DNA of 64,000 bases, taken from contig JAQBQE010000036.1 of assembly GCA_028287135.1 (NCBI GenBank), positions 1 to 64,000 of the forward strand, read 5' to 3'. This DNA is from Myxococcales bacterium (GTDB lineage Bacteria; Myxococcota_A; Polyangia; Haliangiales; Haliangiaceae). The notes beneath the pieces are model-generated. The model saw nothing but the letters and a program-made list of their open reading frames with translations. It searched no databases and was not told the DNA's origin. Both the position numbers and the translations under genes were made by a program. Shown here in pieces: positions 51,291-60,169 of this stretch (the stretch's first letter is position 1; every line of letters begins with the position of its first letter).

Positions 51291-52466
51291 GTGATGACAA
51301 CGCAGCCCTCAGGTGATCTCGAAGACCCCCATCCGTTCTCGCTCGCCGAGGGTCCGTTCGTCCGCGTCCTCGAGCGCTGCCATCTGACGCGCGCCGATCG
51401 AACGCCGCGTGCCTGGGTCTTCGTCGTGGTCGCCTGGGGCCCGCTGTTCGTGGGCGCACTCTACAAGTACGCCGTCGGTCAGCCACCGGCGCGGATCCTC
51501 CTCGACCTCTCGGTTCACGTCCGACTGCTCGTCGGCATCCCCCTCGTGATCCTGGCGGAGCGACTCCTCGAAGCGCGCTGCCGGGGCTCGGTCCGTCAAC
51601 TCTACGACGGGGCGTTCGCGGACCCTGCGCAGCTCGACCCCATCCTCCACCGCGTCGAGCGCCTTCGTGACAGCCGCTGGATCGAGCTGGCGATGCTGGT
51701 GGCGGTAATCGCCGTCGCCCAGAGCATGTTGTGGGGACTCATGGCGCCCACCGGTTTCTTCTCGGGGGTGAAGGACGCGGGATCGCTGTCGTTCGGGCAC
51801 CTCTGGTACGTCTGCGTCGCGTTGCCGATCGCGCAGTTCCTGATGCTGCGCTGGCTGTTCCACTGGGTTCTGTGGTCGTACATCGTCGTGGGGGTCTCCC
51901 GTCTGCCGCTCGCCACGATCGCGACCCACCCGGATCATGCGGCGGGACTCGGGTTTCTCGCGTCACCCGTCTCGGCATTCGATACATTCGTGCTCGCGGT
52001 GTCCGCGACGATCGCGGGTGCGTGGGTGACCCAGCTGATCGCAGGGACCGCAGAGCTACCGCAGTTCGTGCCCACCTTCGTCGCGTTCGTCATGCTGGTC
52101 GCCCTCGTGGGCCTCGGTCCCCTGCTGGTCTACGTCCCTGTCCTCTACCGGGCGCGACATCGCGAGCTGAGCAAGTACAACGGCCTGGCCCTCGACTACG
52201 TCCGCGAGTTCCACCGCAAGTGGATCGAGACGCGGCGGGATCGCCGTGACCTCCTCGGAACCCAGGATCTGCAGGCACTCAACGATCTGGGTGGCTCGTT
52301 CGAGACGCTGACCCGCGTGCGACTGGTTCCGTTCGGACCTCGACCGCTCGTGGGGATCTGGGTGGTGGCGCTCCTCCCGATGTTGCCCCTGGTGGCGACC
52401 ACCATGCCGCTCAACAAGCTGCTCGCCACCATCGGTCACGCACTCCTCGGCGGACTGCCCGCCTAG
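51291..52466 (+). CDS. multi-pass membrane protein, hypothetical
   Basis: 391-aa ORF with about five hydrophobic helices. Confidence 0.75.
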   Translation: MMTTQPSGDLEDPHPFSLAEGPFVRVLERCHLTRADRTPRAWVFVVVAWGPLFVGALYKYAVGQPPARILLDLSVHVRLLVGIPLVILAERLLEARCRGSVRQLYDGAFADPAQLDPILHRVERLRDSRWIELAMLVAVIAVAQSMLWGLMAPTGFFSGVKDAGSLSFGHLWYVCVALPIAQFLMLRWLFHWVLWSYIVVGVSRLPLATIATHPDHAAGLGFLASPVSAFDTFVLAVSATIAGAWVTQLIAGTAELPQFVPTFVAFVMLVALVGLGPLLVYVPVLYRARHRELSKYNGLALDYVREFHRKWIETRRDRRDLLGTQDLQALNDLGGSFETLTRVRLVPFGPRPLVGIWVVALLPMLPLVATTMPLNKLLATIGHALLGGLPA

Positions 52467-52494
52467 AGCAAACTGCTAGGCTGCGGGAGCCCCC

Positions 52495-53040
52495 ATGGGA
52501 TTTCGCTGCCGATGGCTCGCCACCCGAAACCGCGATCGCGACGACGTGCTCGGTCAGTTGCGGTTCAAGGTCGTCGGCGAGCTCGTCGAGGAGGTCTACG
52601 ACCCGGGGCTCTACGCACTCGAGGTCGACGACTGGCTGGTCGTGATCGGTGACGGCTTCGACCACATGGACAAGGTGAAACGAGCCGCGGCGGCGAAGCT
52701 GTCCGAGGGTGGCGACGTTCTCTATCTGTTCACGGACGACGCGGCGATGGCCTTCGAGCTCGCCCTGTTCGGAGGCGGCAACGAGCTGTGGTCGATCTCC
52801 TACGAGGGCCGCGATGGGGTCACAGCGCCGACCTTCGAGGGGGCCGTGCCCTGGGGGGCGCGCACGCTGCTCGCGAAGCTCGAGAAGGAGCAGGCGAAGG
52901 CAGGCGGCCCGAAGGCGGACGTCGATCACATCTACGCATTCGCGCCGACGTACGCGATGGAGGTCGTGGGGTTTCGTCACGACGAGACGTTGGCCAGCGG
53001 CGAACACGTTCCGATCTGGCAGATCGCTCCGAAGCGTTAA
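52495..53040 (+). CDS. hypothetical protein
   Basis: 181-aa ORF MGFRCRWLATRNRDRDDVLGQLRFKVVGELVEEVYDPG... Confidence 0.65.
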   Translation: MGFRCRWLATRNRDRDDVLGQLRFKVVGELVEEVYDPGLYALEVDDWLVVIGDGFDHMDKVKRAAAAKLSEGGDVLYLFTDDAAMAFELALFGGGNELWSISYEGRDGVTAPTFEGAVPWGARTLLAKLEKEQAKAGGPKADVDHIYAFAPTYAMEVVGFRHDETLASGEHVPIWQIAPKR

Positions 53041-53513
53041 CCGCGCAAGTTCTCGAGCATCGCTGCGATCCGCTTGGCCCGGGTCTCTGGCTTCTTCGCG
53101 TCGGTGATCGCCTGCACGTGCTCTTTCTGATGCGTGTACGCCAGCGCGTCGAACGTCTTGCGCAGCTTCGCCTTGGCGAGGGCCTTCGCCGCGTCGTCGG
53201 GCACCTCGATGGTGCGGGGGGCCTCATCGAGCTTGATCGTGGCGGCGACCGTATCGCCGATCTCGACGCCGAGCGCCTCGCGGTTCGCCCTCGAGATGCC
53301 GATCAAGTTTTGCCCGCCCATCACGGCGAGCCGGAGGCGAACGGTCTTCTTCCCGATCGTCACGGTCACGGCCGCGCGCTTGCCACCGCCCAGCTCCTCG
53401 ACCTGGGCATCGGTGAGGATGATCGCGGTGGCGGGTCCCCACGGCTTCAGCGTTTGCTTGACCTTCACGAGGCGAGACCTTCGCACGCGAACACGTGGCA
53501 GGTCGTCATGCAT
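53037..53513 (-). CDS. YdeI/DUF1905-like protein
   Basis: LVKVKQTLKPWGPATAIILTDAQVEEL...VPDDAAKALAKAKLRKTFDALAYTHQKEHVQAITDAKKPETRAKRIAAMLENL. Confidence 0.8.
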   Translation of the reverse strand: MHDDLPRVRVRRSRLVKVKQTLKPWGPATAIILTDAQVEELGGGKRAAVTVTIGKKTVRLRLAVMGGQNLIGISRANREALGVEIGDTVAATIKLDEAPRTIEVPDDAAKALAKAKLRKTFDALAYTHQKEHVQAITDAKKPETRAKRIAAMLENLRG

Positions 53514-53533
53514 GCTCGGATGAGCATGGCGCT

Positions 53534-53611
53534 CACCGCGTCATGGCCAGGTGCTAGGCTGCTTCACAAAGCCGCTCAAGGCGCAGCCTAGCACCTGGCC
53601 ATGACGCGGTG
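53534..53611. repeat. perfect 29-bp inverted repeat, 20-nt spacer
   Basis: caccgcgtcatggccaggtgctaggctgc (53534-53562) / gcagcctagcacctggccatgacgcggtg (53583-53611). Confidence 0.97.
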
Positions 53612-53691
53612 GGAAAAGATCAATTCGTCCGACCACTTACAGACCCGCCTTCCGTATGCACACCGCATGTCTTAGGCTAGTAGCAGACGCC

Positions 53692-53865
53692 ATGGCTCCC
53701 AAGGTCTACGACCCCGCCGAACGTGCCCGCGAGAAGGCTGCTTCTCGTGCAGAGGACGCCCGAGCGATTGCGTCCGGCGAAAAGAGTTCCCTGGCTGTTC
53801 GTCGCGACAACGCGTCGTTCGCGTTTCCTGACGCTCGGATTCGATTCCCCGCTCACGAGCGGTGA
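53692..53865 (+). CDS. 57-aa small protein (putative antitoxin-like partner)
   Basis: MAPKVYDPAERAREKAASRAEDARAIASGEKSS...; 4-bp overlap with next CDS. Confidence 0.55.
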   Translation: MAPKVYDPAERAREKAASRAEDARAIASGEKSSLAVRRDNASFAFPDARIRFPAHER

Positions 53866-54662
53866 GTCCCGCGGCACCGCCGCCCCCTCTCACACCCGAG
53901 GACACGCGGGTTGTCTTAGGGCAACTCGGCGACCTGATGGAACGCCTCGTGCTGGTCGGTGGGCAAGCGCTGTCCTTCTGGGCGGAGCACTACGCTGCGA
54001 GATTCGCGATCGGCGAGCCGGTCAACAGTACGGACATTGACTTCTGCGGCTTGAGCGACGCCGTCAACATTGCAGCGGCGCGATTGGATGGCGAGGGACG
54101 CGTGCCCAAGCCATTCTCGAACACCCCGAACACGGGCATCGTCGAATTCGTGGATGCGAACGGTTACGCCCGGGTCATGGACTTCCTCTTCGATCCCTTC
54201 GGTCTTCAATACGACGAGGTTCACCATTGGGCTGTGAACGTCGATGTCCCGCATCTTGGGGGTACGCTCTCGTTCAAAGTGATGCACCCGGTCCACTGCC
54301 TGGAGTCTCGCATTGCGAACGTGGGTGGCTTGCCCGGATACCAGAGTGCTCACGCGATCCGGCAGGCGCGCGCCTCTCTGCTCTGCGCAAAGGAGTATCT
54401 CCGGGACGTCCTAAACTCAGGTAGTCCGCGGGCTCCTCGAGTGGTGCGCCGACTCAATGAAAGAATTTATCGCTTCGCGTGGGGCAAACTGAACGCGAAG
54501 GTCGCGTTCCAACAGTATCAAGTCGACGCGTTTGAGGCAGTCCTAGTCGACGACGCTCTGGGGCATGAGTTTAACCAGATCCGCTATCCGCAGATGTGCG
54601 CAAACCTCGAAAGGAAGCGCGTACGCTGGGCATCGCGTGCATCGACAGTGACACCGGCGTGA
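53862..54662 (+). CDS. nucleotidyltransferase-fold protein (AbiEii/type IV TA-like)
   Basis: LVLVGGQALSFWAEHYA...STDIDFCG...RVMDFLFDPFG, NTase GG...DxD layout. Confidence 0.65.
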   Translation: MSPAAPPPPLTPEDTRVVLGQLGDLMERLVLVGGQALSFWAEHYAARFAIGEPVNSTDIDFCGLSDAVNIAAARLDGEGRVPKPFSNTPNTGIVEFVDANGYARVMDFLFDPFGLQYDEVHHWAVNVDVPHLGGTLSFKVMHPVHCLESRIANVGGLPGYQSAHAIRQARASLLCAKEYLRDVLNSGSPRAPRVVRRLNERIYRFAWGKLNAKVAFQQYQVDAFEAVLVDDALGHEFNQIRYPQMCANLERKRVRWASRASTVTPA

Positions 54663-54722
54663 CACCCCCTACCTGACGATCAGAGTTTACGGCTGTGCAG
54701 CCGGCAGCTTGAGTCCCTTGGA

Positions 54723-54775
54723 AGGGGACTGAAAATCCCCGTGTCGGCGGTTCATCTCCGTCTCGGGGCACCACG
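54723..54775 (+). repeat. att-like partial tRNA-Phe copy, right
   Basis: 53 bp, 2 mismatches to 47033-47085; lacks the tRNA 5' half. Confidence 0.9.
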
Positions 54776-54784
54776 AAGCGGCGC

Positions 54785-55486
54785 TCAGGCGAGGGCGGCG
54801 GTCCGCGCCGCGATCACGTGGCGGACGATCTCCTCGATCCCGACCGCCTTGGTGACCTGGGCGAAGATCGTCGGACCGTCGCCGCGCATCGCACGCGCAT
54901 CACGATCCATCACGCCGAGGTCGGCCCCCACGTGGGGCGCGAGGTCGGTCTTGTTGATCACGAGCAGGTCACTCTGGGTGATGCCGGGTCCGCCCTTGCG
55001 GGGGACCTTGTCGCCGCCGGCGACATCGATGACGTAGATCGTGTAGTCGACGAGCTCGCGGCTGTACTGCGCGGCGAGGTTGTCGCCCCCGCTCTCCACG
55101 AACAACAGATCGGGTTTCACGGCGGCCATCAGCTCCTCGAGCGCGAGCAGGTTCGGGCTGATGTCCTCGCGGATCGCGGCGTGGGGACAGCCGCCGGTCT
55201 CGACGGCGCGGATCTGGGTGGCGGGTAGCGCCTCGTTGCGGGTGAGGAACTCCGCATCCTCGCGGGTGAAGATGTCGTTGGTCACGACGCCGAGCTTGAG
55301 CTGATCGCGGAGCGCGCGGCACAGCGCGAGGAGGAGCGCGGTCTTGCCGCTGCCGACCGGCCCGCCGATCCCGACGGTGAAGGCGCGCCGGGTGAAGTCA
55401 CGCCGGTGGTGGGCGTCGCGCTCGTGGAAGTGGCCCGCGTGCTCGAGGTGCTCGTGGGTGTGCGGGTGTTCGTGATCGTGGCCCAT
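54785..55486 (-). CDS. ureG: urease accessory GTPase UreG
   Basis: His-rich N-terminus; [17 protein letters not shown]...[15 protein letters not shown]...[17 protein letters not shown]...[16 protein letters not shown]. Confidence 0.97.
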   Translation of the reverse strand: MGHDHEHPHTHEHLEHAGHFHERDAHHRRDFTRRAFTVGIGGPVGSGKTALLLALCRALRDQLKLGVVTNDIFTREDAEFLTRNEALPATQIRAVETGGCPHAAIREDISPNLLALEELMAAVKPDLLFVESGGDNLAAQYSRELVDYTIYVIDVAGGDKVPRKGGPGITQSDLLVINKTDLAPHVGADLGVMDRDARAMRGDGPTIFAQVTKAVGIEEIVRHVIAARTAALA

Positions 55487-55497
55487 GGTGTCCTCCG

Positions 55498-56160
55498 TCA
55501 GCTCTGGAACAGGCGCGAGTAGAGTCGGTCGTGCGTGCCTTGCACGAGCTCGGTGATCGGCGAGGTCTGCGCGAGGTCGTCGAGGGTCGCGGTGCGTGCG
55601 AACGCGAGCGCTTCCTCGAGCGCAGGATGGAGGGCGTGGTGAACGCCTTGTGCCTCGGTCGGGCCGAGGGCGCCGAGGCGGACGGCGGCGGAGAGGAGGC
55701 TGCGGAGGGTGAGGTGGAGGTAGCTCGCGAGCGCGTCGTCGCGGGTGACACCGAGGGTGGCGGTGACAAAGCCGAAGCACGGGGCGAGGTGACCGACCAG
55801 CTCGTTGCGGGTGAGCTGCTCGCGCGCGGTGATTAGTGCGGGGAGCTGGAAGGCGCGGGCCGCGGTGTCGAGCAGCGATCGGCCCTGGCCGCGGCTCGCG
55901 CGCACCGCGACGTGGCTCCACAGGATCGCGCTCTGGAGGGCGTCGAGCTCGACGAGGCGGGCGGGTTCGGCCTGGACGGCTGCGACGAGCGGGAGCGATC
56001 CGTGGGCCGTCTGCATGATGGTCTCTGCGCAGAACGCCTCGACCTCGCGCGCGCCTTTGAGCTCGCCGCCCTGGATCATCGCCTCGAGTCCGCCCGAGTG
56101 CGCGAAGCCGCCGGTCGGAAACGCGGAGTCGGTGAGCTGGAGGACGAGCCAGGAGGTCAT
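55498..56160 (-). CDS. ureF: urease accessory protein UreF
   Basis: [22 protein letters not shown]-type N-terminus ([26 protein letters not shown]); operon context. Confidence 0.92.
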   Translation of the reverse strand: MTSWLVLQLTDSAFPTGGFAHSGGLEAMIQGGELKGAREVEAFCAETIMQTAHGSLPLVAAVQAEPARLVELDALQSAILWSHVAVRASRGQGRSLLDTAARAFQLPALITAREQLTRNELVGHLAPCFGFVTATLGVTRDDALASYLHLTLRSLLSAAVRLGALGPTEAQGVHHALHPALEEALAFARTATLDDLAQTSPITELVQGTHDRLYSRLFQS

Positions 56161-56161
56161 G

Positions 56162-57877
56162 TCAGAACAGCGAGTAGCGCTGCGCGAGCGGCAGCACGGT
56201 GGCCGGCTCGCAGGTGAGGAGCTCGCCGTCCGCGCGGACCTCGTAGGTCTCCGGATCGATGTCGAGCTTTGGCAACGCGTCGTTGAGCTTCATGTCGCGC
56301 TTGCCGATGTTCCGGCACCCGCGCACGACGGAGAGCTGCTTCGTCAGGCCGAGGGCGGTGACGTTGCCTTCGTGGGACGCGCGCTGAGAGATGAACGCGA
56401 TCGAGGTCGCGCCGAGGGCCCGGCCGCGCGCGCCGAACATCGGCCGCATCCGCACCGGCTGCGGGGTCGGGATCGACGCATTGGCGTCGCCCATCTGCGC
56501 CCACGCGACGAAGCCACCCTTGAGCACGAGCTCGGGGCGGATCCCGAACAGCGCGGGCTTCCACAGCACGAGGTCCGCGAGCTTGCCGACCTCGACCGAG
56601 CCGATGTCGTGCGACATCCCGTGCGCGATCGCCGGATTGACGGTGTACTTCGCGACGTAGCGCCGGATCCGCTGGTTGTCATGGTCGCCGTGCTCGCCCG
56701 GCAACCGGCCGCGCTGCTCGCGCATCTTGTGCGCGGTCTGCCACGTCCGGGTGATCACCTCGCCGACGCGACCCATCGCCTGGCTGTCGCTCGAGATGAT
56801 GCTGAGTGCACCGAGGTCGTGGAGGATGTCCTCGGCCGCGATCGTCTCGCCGCGGATCCGGCTCTCCGCGAACGCGACGTCCTCGGGAATCTCGCGATCG
56901 AGGTGATGACACACCATCAGCATGTCGAGGTGCTCGTCGAGCGTGTTGATCGTGTACGGCCGGGTCGGGTTGGTCGAGCTCGGAATCACGTTGGGCTCGC
57001 CGCACACCCGCATGATGTCGGGGGCGTGACCGCCGCCTGCACCCTCGGTGTGATAGGTGTGAATCGTCCGGCCCTTGAACGCCGCGATCGTGTCGTCGAC
57101 GTAGCCCGATTCGTTGAGCGTGTCGGTGTGGATCGTGACCTGGATGTCCTCGTCGTCGGCGACCGACAGACAGCAGTCGATCGCGCTCGGCGTGGTGCCC
57201 CAGTCCTCGTGCAGCTTGAGGCCGATCGCGCCGGCGCGGATTTGATCGACGAGGCCGTTGGCCAGCGACGTGTTGCCCTTGCCGGTCAGCCCGATGTTGA
57301 CCGGCAACGAATCGGTCGCCTGCAGCATGAGCTCGATGTGGCGCACGCCGGGCGTGCACGTCGTGGCCTTGGTCCCGGTCGTCGGCCCGGTGCCGCCGCC
57401 GACGAGCGTCGTCACGCCGCTCGCGATCGCCTCGTCGGCGAGCTGCGGACAGATGAAGTGGATGTGGGTATCGATGCCGCCCGCGGTGACGATCAGCCCC
57501 TCGCCGGCGAGCGCCTCGGTCGTCACGCCGACGATCATGTTCGGGCTGACGCCGACCATCACCATCGGATTGCCGGCCTTGCCGATGCCGACGATCCGTC
57601 CGTGCTTGATCCCGAGGTCGGCCTTGAAGATGCCGGTCCAGTCGATCACGAGGGCATTCGTGATCACGAGGTCGAGCGCCTCGGCGTCGTCGGCGCCCGC
57701 GAACTGGCCCTGCCGATCGCGCAGCACCTTGCCGCCGCCGAACTTGCACTCGTCGCCGTACACCGTGAAGTCGTTCTCGACGGCCGCGACGAGGTTAATA
57801 TCGCCGAGCCGCACGCGATCGCCGACGGTCGGTCCGTACATCGCGGCGTACGCACGGCGATCGAGCGGGTGACTCAC
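56162..57877 (-). CDS. ureC: urease subunit alpha UreC
   Basis: [14 protein letters not shown]...[13 protein letters not shown]...[12 protein letters not shown]...[16 protein letters not shown]...[21 protein letters not shown]. Confidence 0.98.
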   Translation of the reverse strand: MSHPLDRRAYAAMYGPTVGDRVRLGDINLVAAVENDFTVYGDECKFGGGKVLRDRQGQFAGADDAEALDLVITNALVIDWTGIFKADLGIKHGRIVGIGKAGNPMVMVGVSPNMIVGVTTEALAGEGLIVTAGGIDTHIHFICPQLADEAIASGVTTLVGGGTGPTTGTKATTCTPGVRHIELMLQATDSLPVNIGLTGKGNTSLANGLVDQIRAGAIGLKLHEDWGTTPSAIDCCLSVADDEDIQVTIHTDTLNESGYVDDTIAAFKGRTIHTYHTEGAGGGHAPDIMRVCGEPNVIPSSTNPTRPYTINTLDEHLDMLMVCHHLDREIPEDVAFAESRIRGETIAAEDILHDLGALSIISSDSQAMGRVGEVITRTWQTAHKMREQRGRLPGEHGDHDNQRIRRYVAKYTVNPAIAHGMSHDIGSVEVGKLADLVLWKPALFGIRPELVLKGGFVAWAQMGDANASIPTPQPVRMRPMFGARGRALGATSIAFISQRASHEGNVTALGLTKQLSVVRGCRNIGKRDMKLNDALPKLDIDPETYEVRADGELLTCEPATVLPLAQRYSLF

Positions 57878-57878
57878 G

Positions 57879-58517
57879 CTACTCTTTACCTACGAGCCGG
57901 ACGGTCTTCTGCTCGCCGGGCTCGAACCGGACGGCGGCGCCGGCGGGAATGTCGAGCCGCATGCCGGTCGCGGCGTCGCGATCGAACGCGAGCGCGCGGT
58001 TGGTCTCGGCGAACGGGTAGTGGCTGCCGACCTGGATCGGGCGATCGCCGGTGTTGATGACGGAGAGATCGAGCGTGGGGCGGTCGGCGTTGAGGAGGAT
58101 GGGGTCGTCTGCGAGGAGGAGCTCGCCGGCATGCAGCGGTTCAGGTTTCTCGGTGAACGGCGGTGGGACGGGGAGGAAGCTGCCGTAGAGCGCGAGCTCG
58201 AGATCGCCGTGGTCGGCGACGATCGGGTGGTGCACGGTGACGAGCTTGGTGCCATCGGGGAACGTGCCCTCGACCTGGACGTCGTCGATCATGTCGGGCA
58301 CGCCGTCCATGACCTGGTAGCGGCCGAGCAGGGTGCGGCCGAGATCCATCAGCTCGGCGACCGAGCGGCCGTCGCGGATGAGCTCGAGCAGCTGGGTCGC
58401 GATCAACGCGATCGCCTCGGGGTAGTTGAGGCGAAGGCCGCGCGCGAGCCGCTTCTGCGCGAGGAACCCCGCGTTGTGGAGGATCAGCTTGTCGAGATCG
58501 CGAGGGGCGAGCCGCAC
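57879..58517 (-). CDS. ureAB: fused urease gamma-beta subunit
   Basis: Gamma [35 protein letters not shown]; beta [26 protein letters not shown]...[18 protein letters not shown]. Confidence 0.95.
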   Translation of the reverse strand: MRLAPRDLDKLILHNAGFLAQKRLARGLRLNYPEAIALIATQLLELIRDGRSVAELMDLGRTLLGRYQVMDGVPDMIDDVQVEGTFPDGTKLVTVHHPIVADHGDLELALYGSFLPVPPPFTEKPEPLHAGELLLADDPILLNADRPTLDLSVINTGDRPIQVGSHYPFAETNRALAFDRDAATGMRLDIPAGAAVRFEPGEQKTVRLVGKE

Positions 58518-58539
58518 CGCCCGTGGGTACCATGATCGG

Positions 58540-59328
58540 TCACCACTTGCGGGACCACGGATCCTCGCCGGCGAGGGTGCACGCGGGAGCGAGGAAGGCG
58601 CGGAGGGTGGAGACGACGCGCGAGAGGTCGGTGCCGGCGATCCGGAGGATCACGCCGTCGGCGAGGGGGCTGGCGGCGATCACGAGGTCGCGATCGAGGG
58701 AGGTGATCTGGGGGAGGGTGGAGGCGAAGCGCGGGCCGAGGAGGAGGGCGGTGCCGAGCGCGGTGAACCGGCGCATGCGAGTGGCGTGGTCGAGGACAAC
58801 GCGATCGAGCAGGCGGGTGGTGCCGGCGATCGTCAGTGTGAGCTTGGTGTCGATGCGGGCGGCGGACCAGCGCTCGCCGAAGGCGATCCGGCCGGCGGTC
58901 AGGACGTCGGCGTAGACGAGGGAGGTTGTGGCGTCGAGGGTGAGGGAGGTGGTCTGGGTGAAGTGGGCGTCGCGGTAGGGGACGACCGGGTCGGGGAGGA
59001 TGAGGACGGTGGCGTCGCCGTGGGCGCGGACCCTGAGGTGCTGTCGCGAGGTGCCGCGGTAGACCTTCGTCGAGGATTGGGTGGTGAGCAGGGCGGTGGC
59101 GCCGGGATCGACGGTCACCGCGAGGGAGACGTCGTCGCCATCGACGAGGCCGCTGCCGAGGCTGCTGGTCACGATCCAGGCGGCGCGTCCCGCGGCGCGG
59201 GGGAACAGGAGGCGCAGCGGGCCGGCGCTGCGGGCGCGGTGGACGTCGCTGCGGCGGTCGCCCGCGCGGACGACCGCCGAGGCGATCGCAGGAGCGCGGC
59301 GCGCGGAGCGTTCCAGCGGCGCTACCAT
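58540..59328 (-). CDS. ureD: urease accessory protein UreD
   Basis: PLRLLFPRA...[35 protein letters not shown]; upstream of ureAB. Confidence 0.9.
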   Translation of the reverse strand: MVAPLERSARRAPAIASAVVRAGDRRSDVHRARSAGPLRLLFPRAAGRAAWIVTSSLGSGLVDGDDVSLAVTVDPGATALLTTQSSTKVYRGTSRQHLRVRAHGDATVLILPDPVVPYRDAHFTQTTSLTLDATTSLVYADVLTAGRIAFGERWSAARIDTKLTLTIAGTTRLLDRVVLDHATRMRRFTALGTALLLGPRFASTLPQITSLDRDLVIAASPLADGVILRIAGTDLSRVVSTLRAFLAPACTLAGEDPWSRKW

Positions 59329-59374
59329 TTCCCCGGGGTAGCCCGGCCATGCGCTGACTTGCCGTCCATCACAC

Positions 59375-60169
59375 TCAATAGCCCGACCCGGCGCCGCTGA
59401 GCCGCTGACGTTGTTCAGTCTCAATGATGCGTTTACCGTCGACCAGTACCAGTTTGCCTTTGCGCTTCCGGAAGAAGAAGAGTGACATGCATTCCCTGAA
59501 CATGAGTGGGAATGAAAGCCAACGCTCCATGTCGCAGCCTTTGGCAATCAGAACGGGACGTACTCGCCGAATATCGCAACCGTGATACTGATGATCGCAC
59601 AGATTGCGCGCGAGATTGTAATAGCGAAGCATCTGCCCGACAGCGCGATCGTCAACATCGCCAATCTTCACTTCGACGACCACAAGTTCGCCGTGGGACG
59701 GCCGGCTGAATCCAACGATATCGAAATAAGAACCCCGGCGTCGGATTTCCATCACAACATTCTGGGCGAAACCAGATGAGGACTCGCTTGCGTCACATTC
59801 CAGGTACTTCTCGCCCAGCCTTATCGGCTCTTCGTCGCCCCAGAGGTCGGGTTCGTCCCATGCTGCGTATAAATATAGATGGAGGTGTTCCTCCTTCTTG
59901 AGGACCCCACGCTCAAATGCTGTCGCTAGGAACGCACCGATTTCCCTTCGTTCCGGATCGGACACCTCCGTCTTCAGCGCTGCTCGGACCCCCTCCAGTA
60001 CATGCCCCAGGTATTCCGCATCACGCAGAGTGACCTCGGCACCCGCTGAATACAGACTCCCACAACTCGCGTGAGAAAGTAGATTCTCACCATCGGTGAG
60101 CGGTCGGCTCGTGCGTATGCAGATCCGCTTCCTGGCCGCTTCCAATACGCGTTGAGGCAGTAGGATCAT
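59375..60169 (-). CDS. PD-(D/E)XK/NucS-like nuclease domain protein
   Basis: SYFDIVGFSRPSHGELVVVEVKIGDVDDRAVGQMLRYYNLARN (D...ExK); ATGA overlap with upstream gene. Confidence 0.7.
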   Translation of the reverse strand: MILLPQRVLEAARKRICIRTSRPLTDGENLLSHASCGSLYSAGAEVTLRDAEYLGHVLEGVRAALKTEVSDPERREIGAFLATAFERGVLKKEEHLHLYLYAAWDEPDLWGDEEPIRLGEKYLECDASESSSGFAQNVVMEIRRRGSYFDIVGFSRPSHGELVVVEVKIGDVDDRAVGQMLRYYNLARNLCDHQYHGCDIRRVRPVLIAKGCDMERWLSFPLMFRECMSLFFFRKRKGKLVLVDGKRIIETEQRQRLSGAGSGY

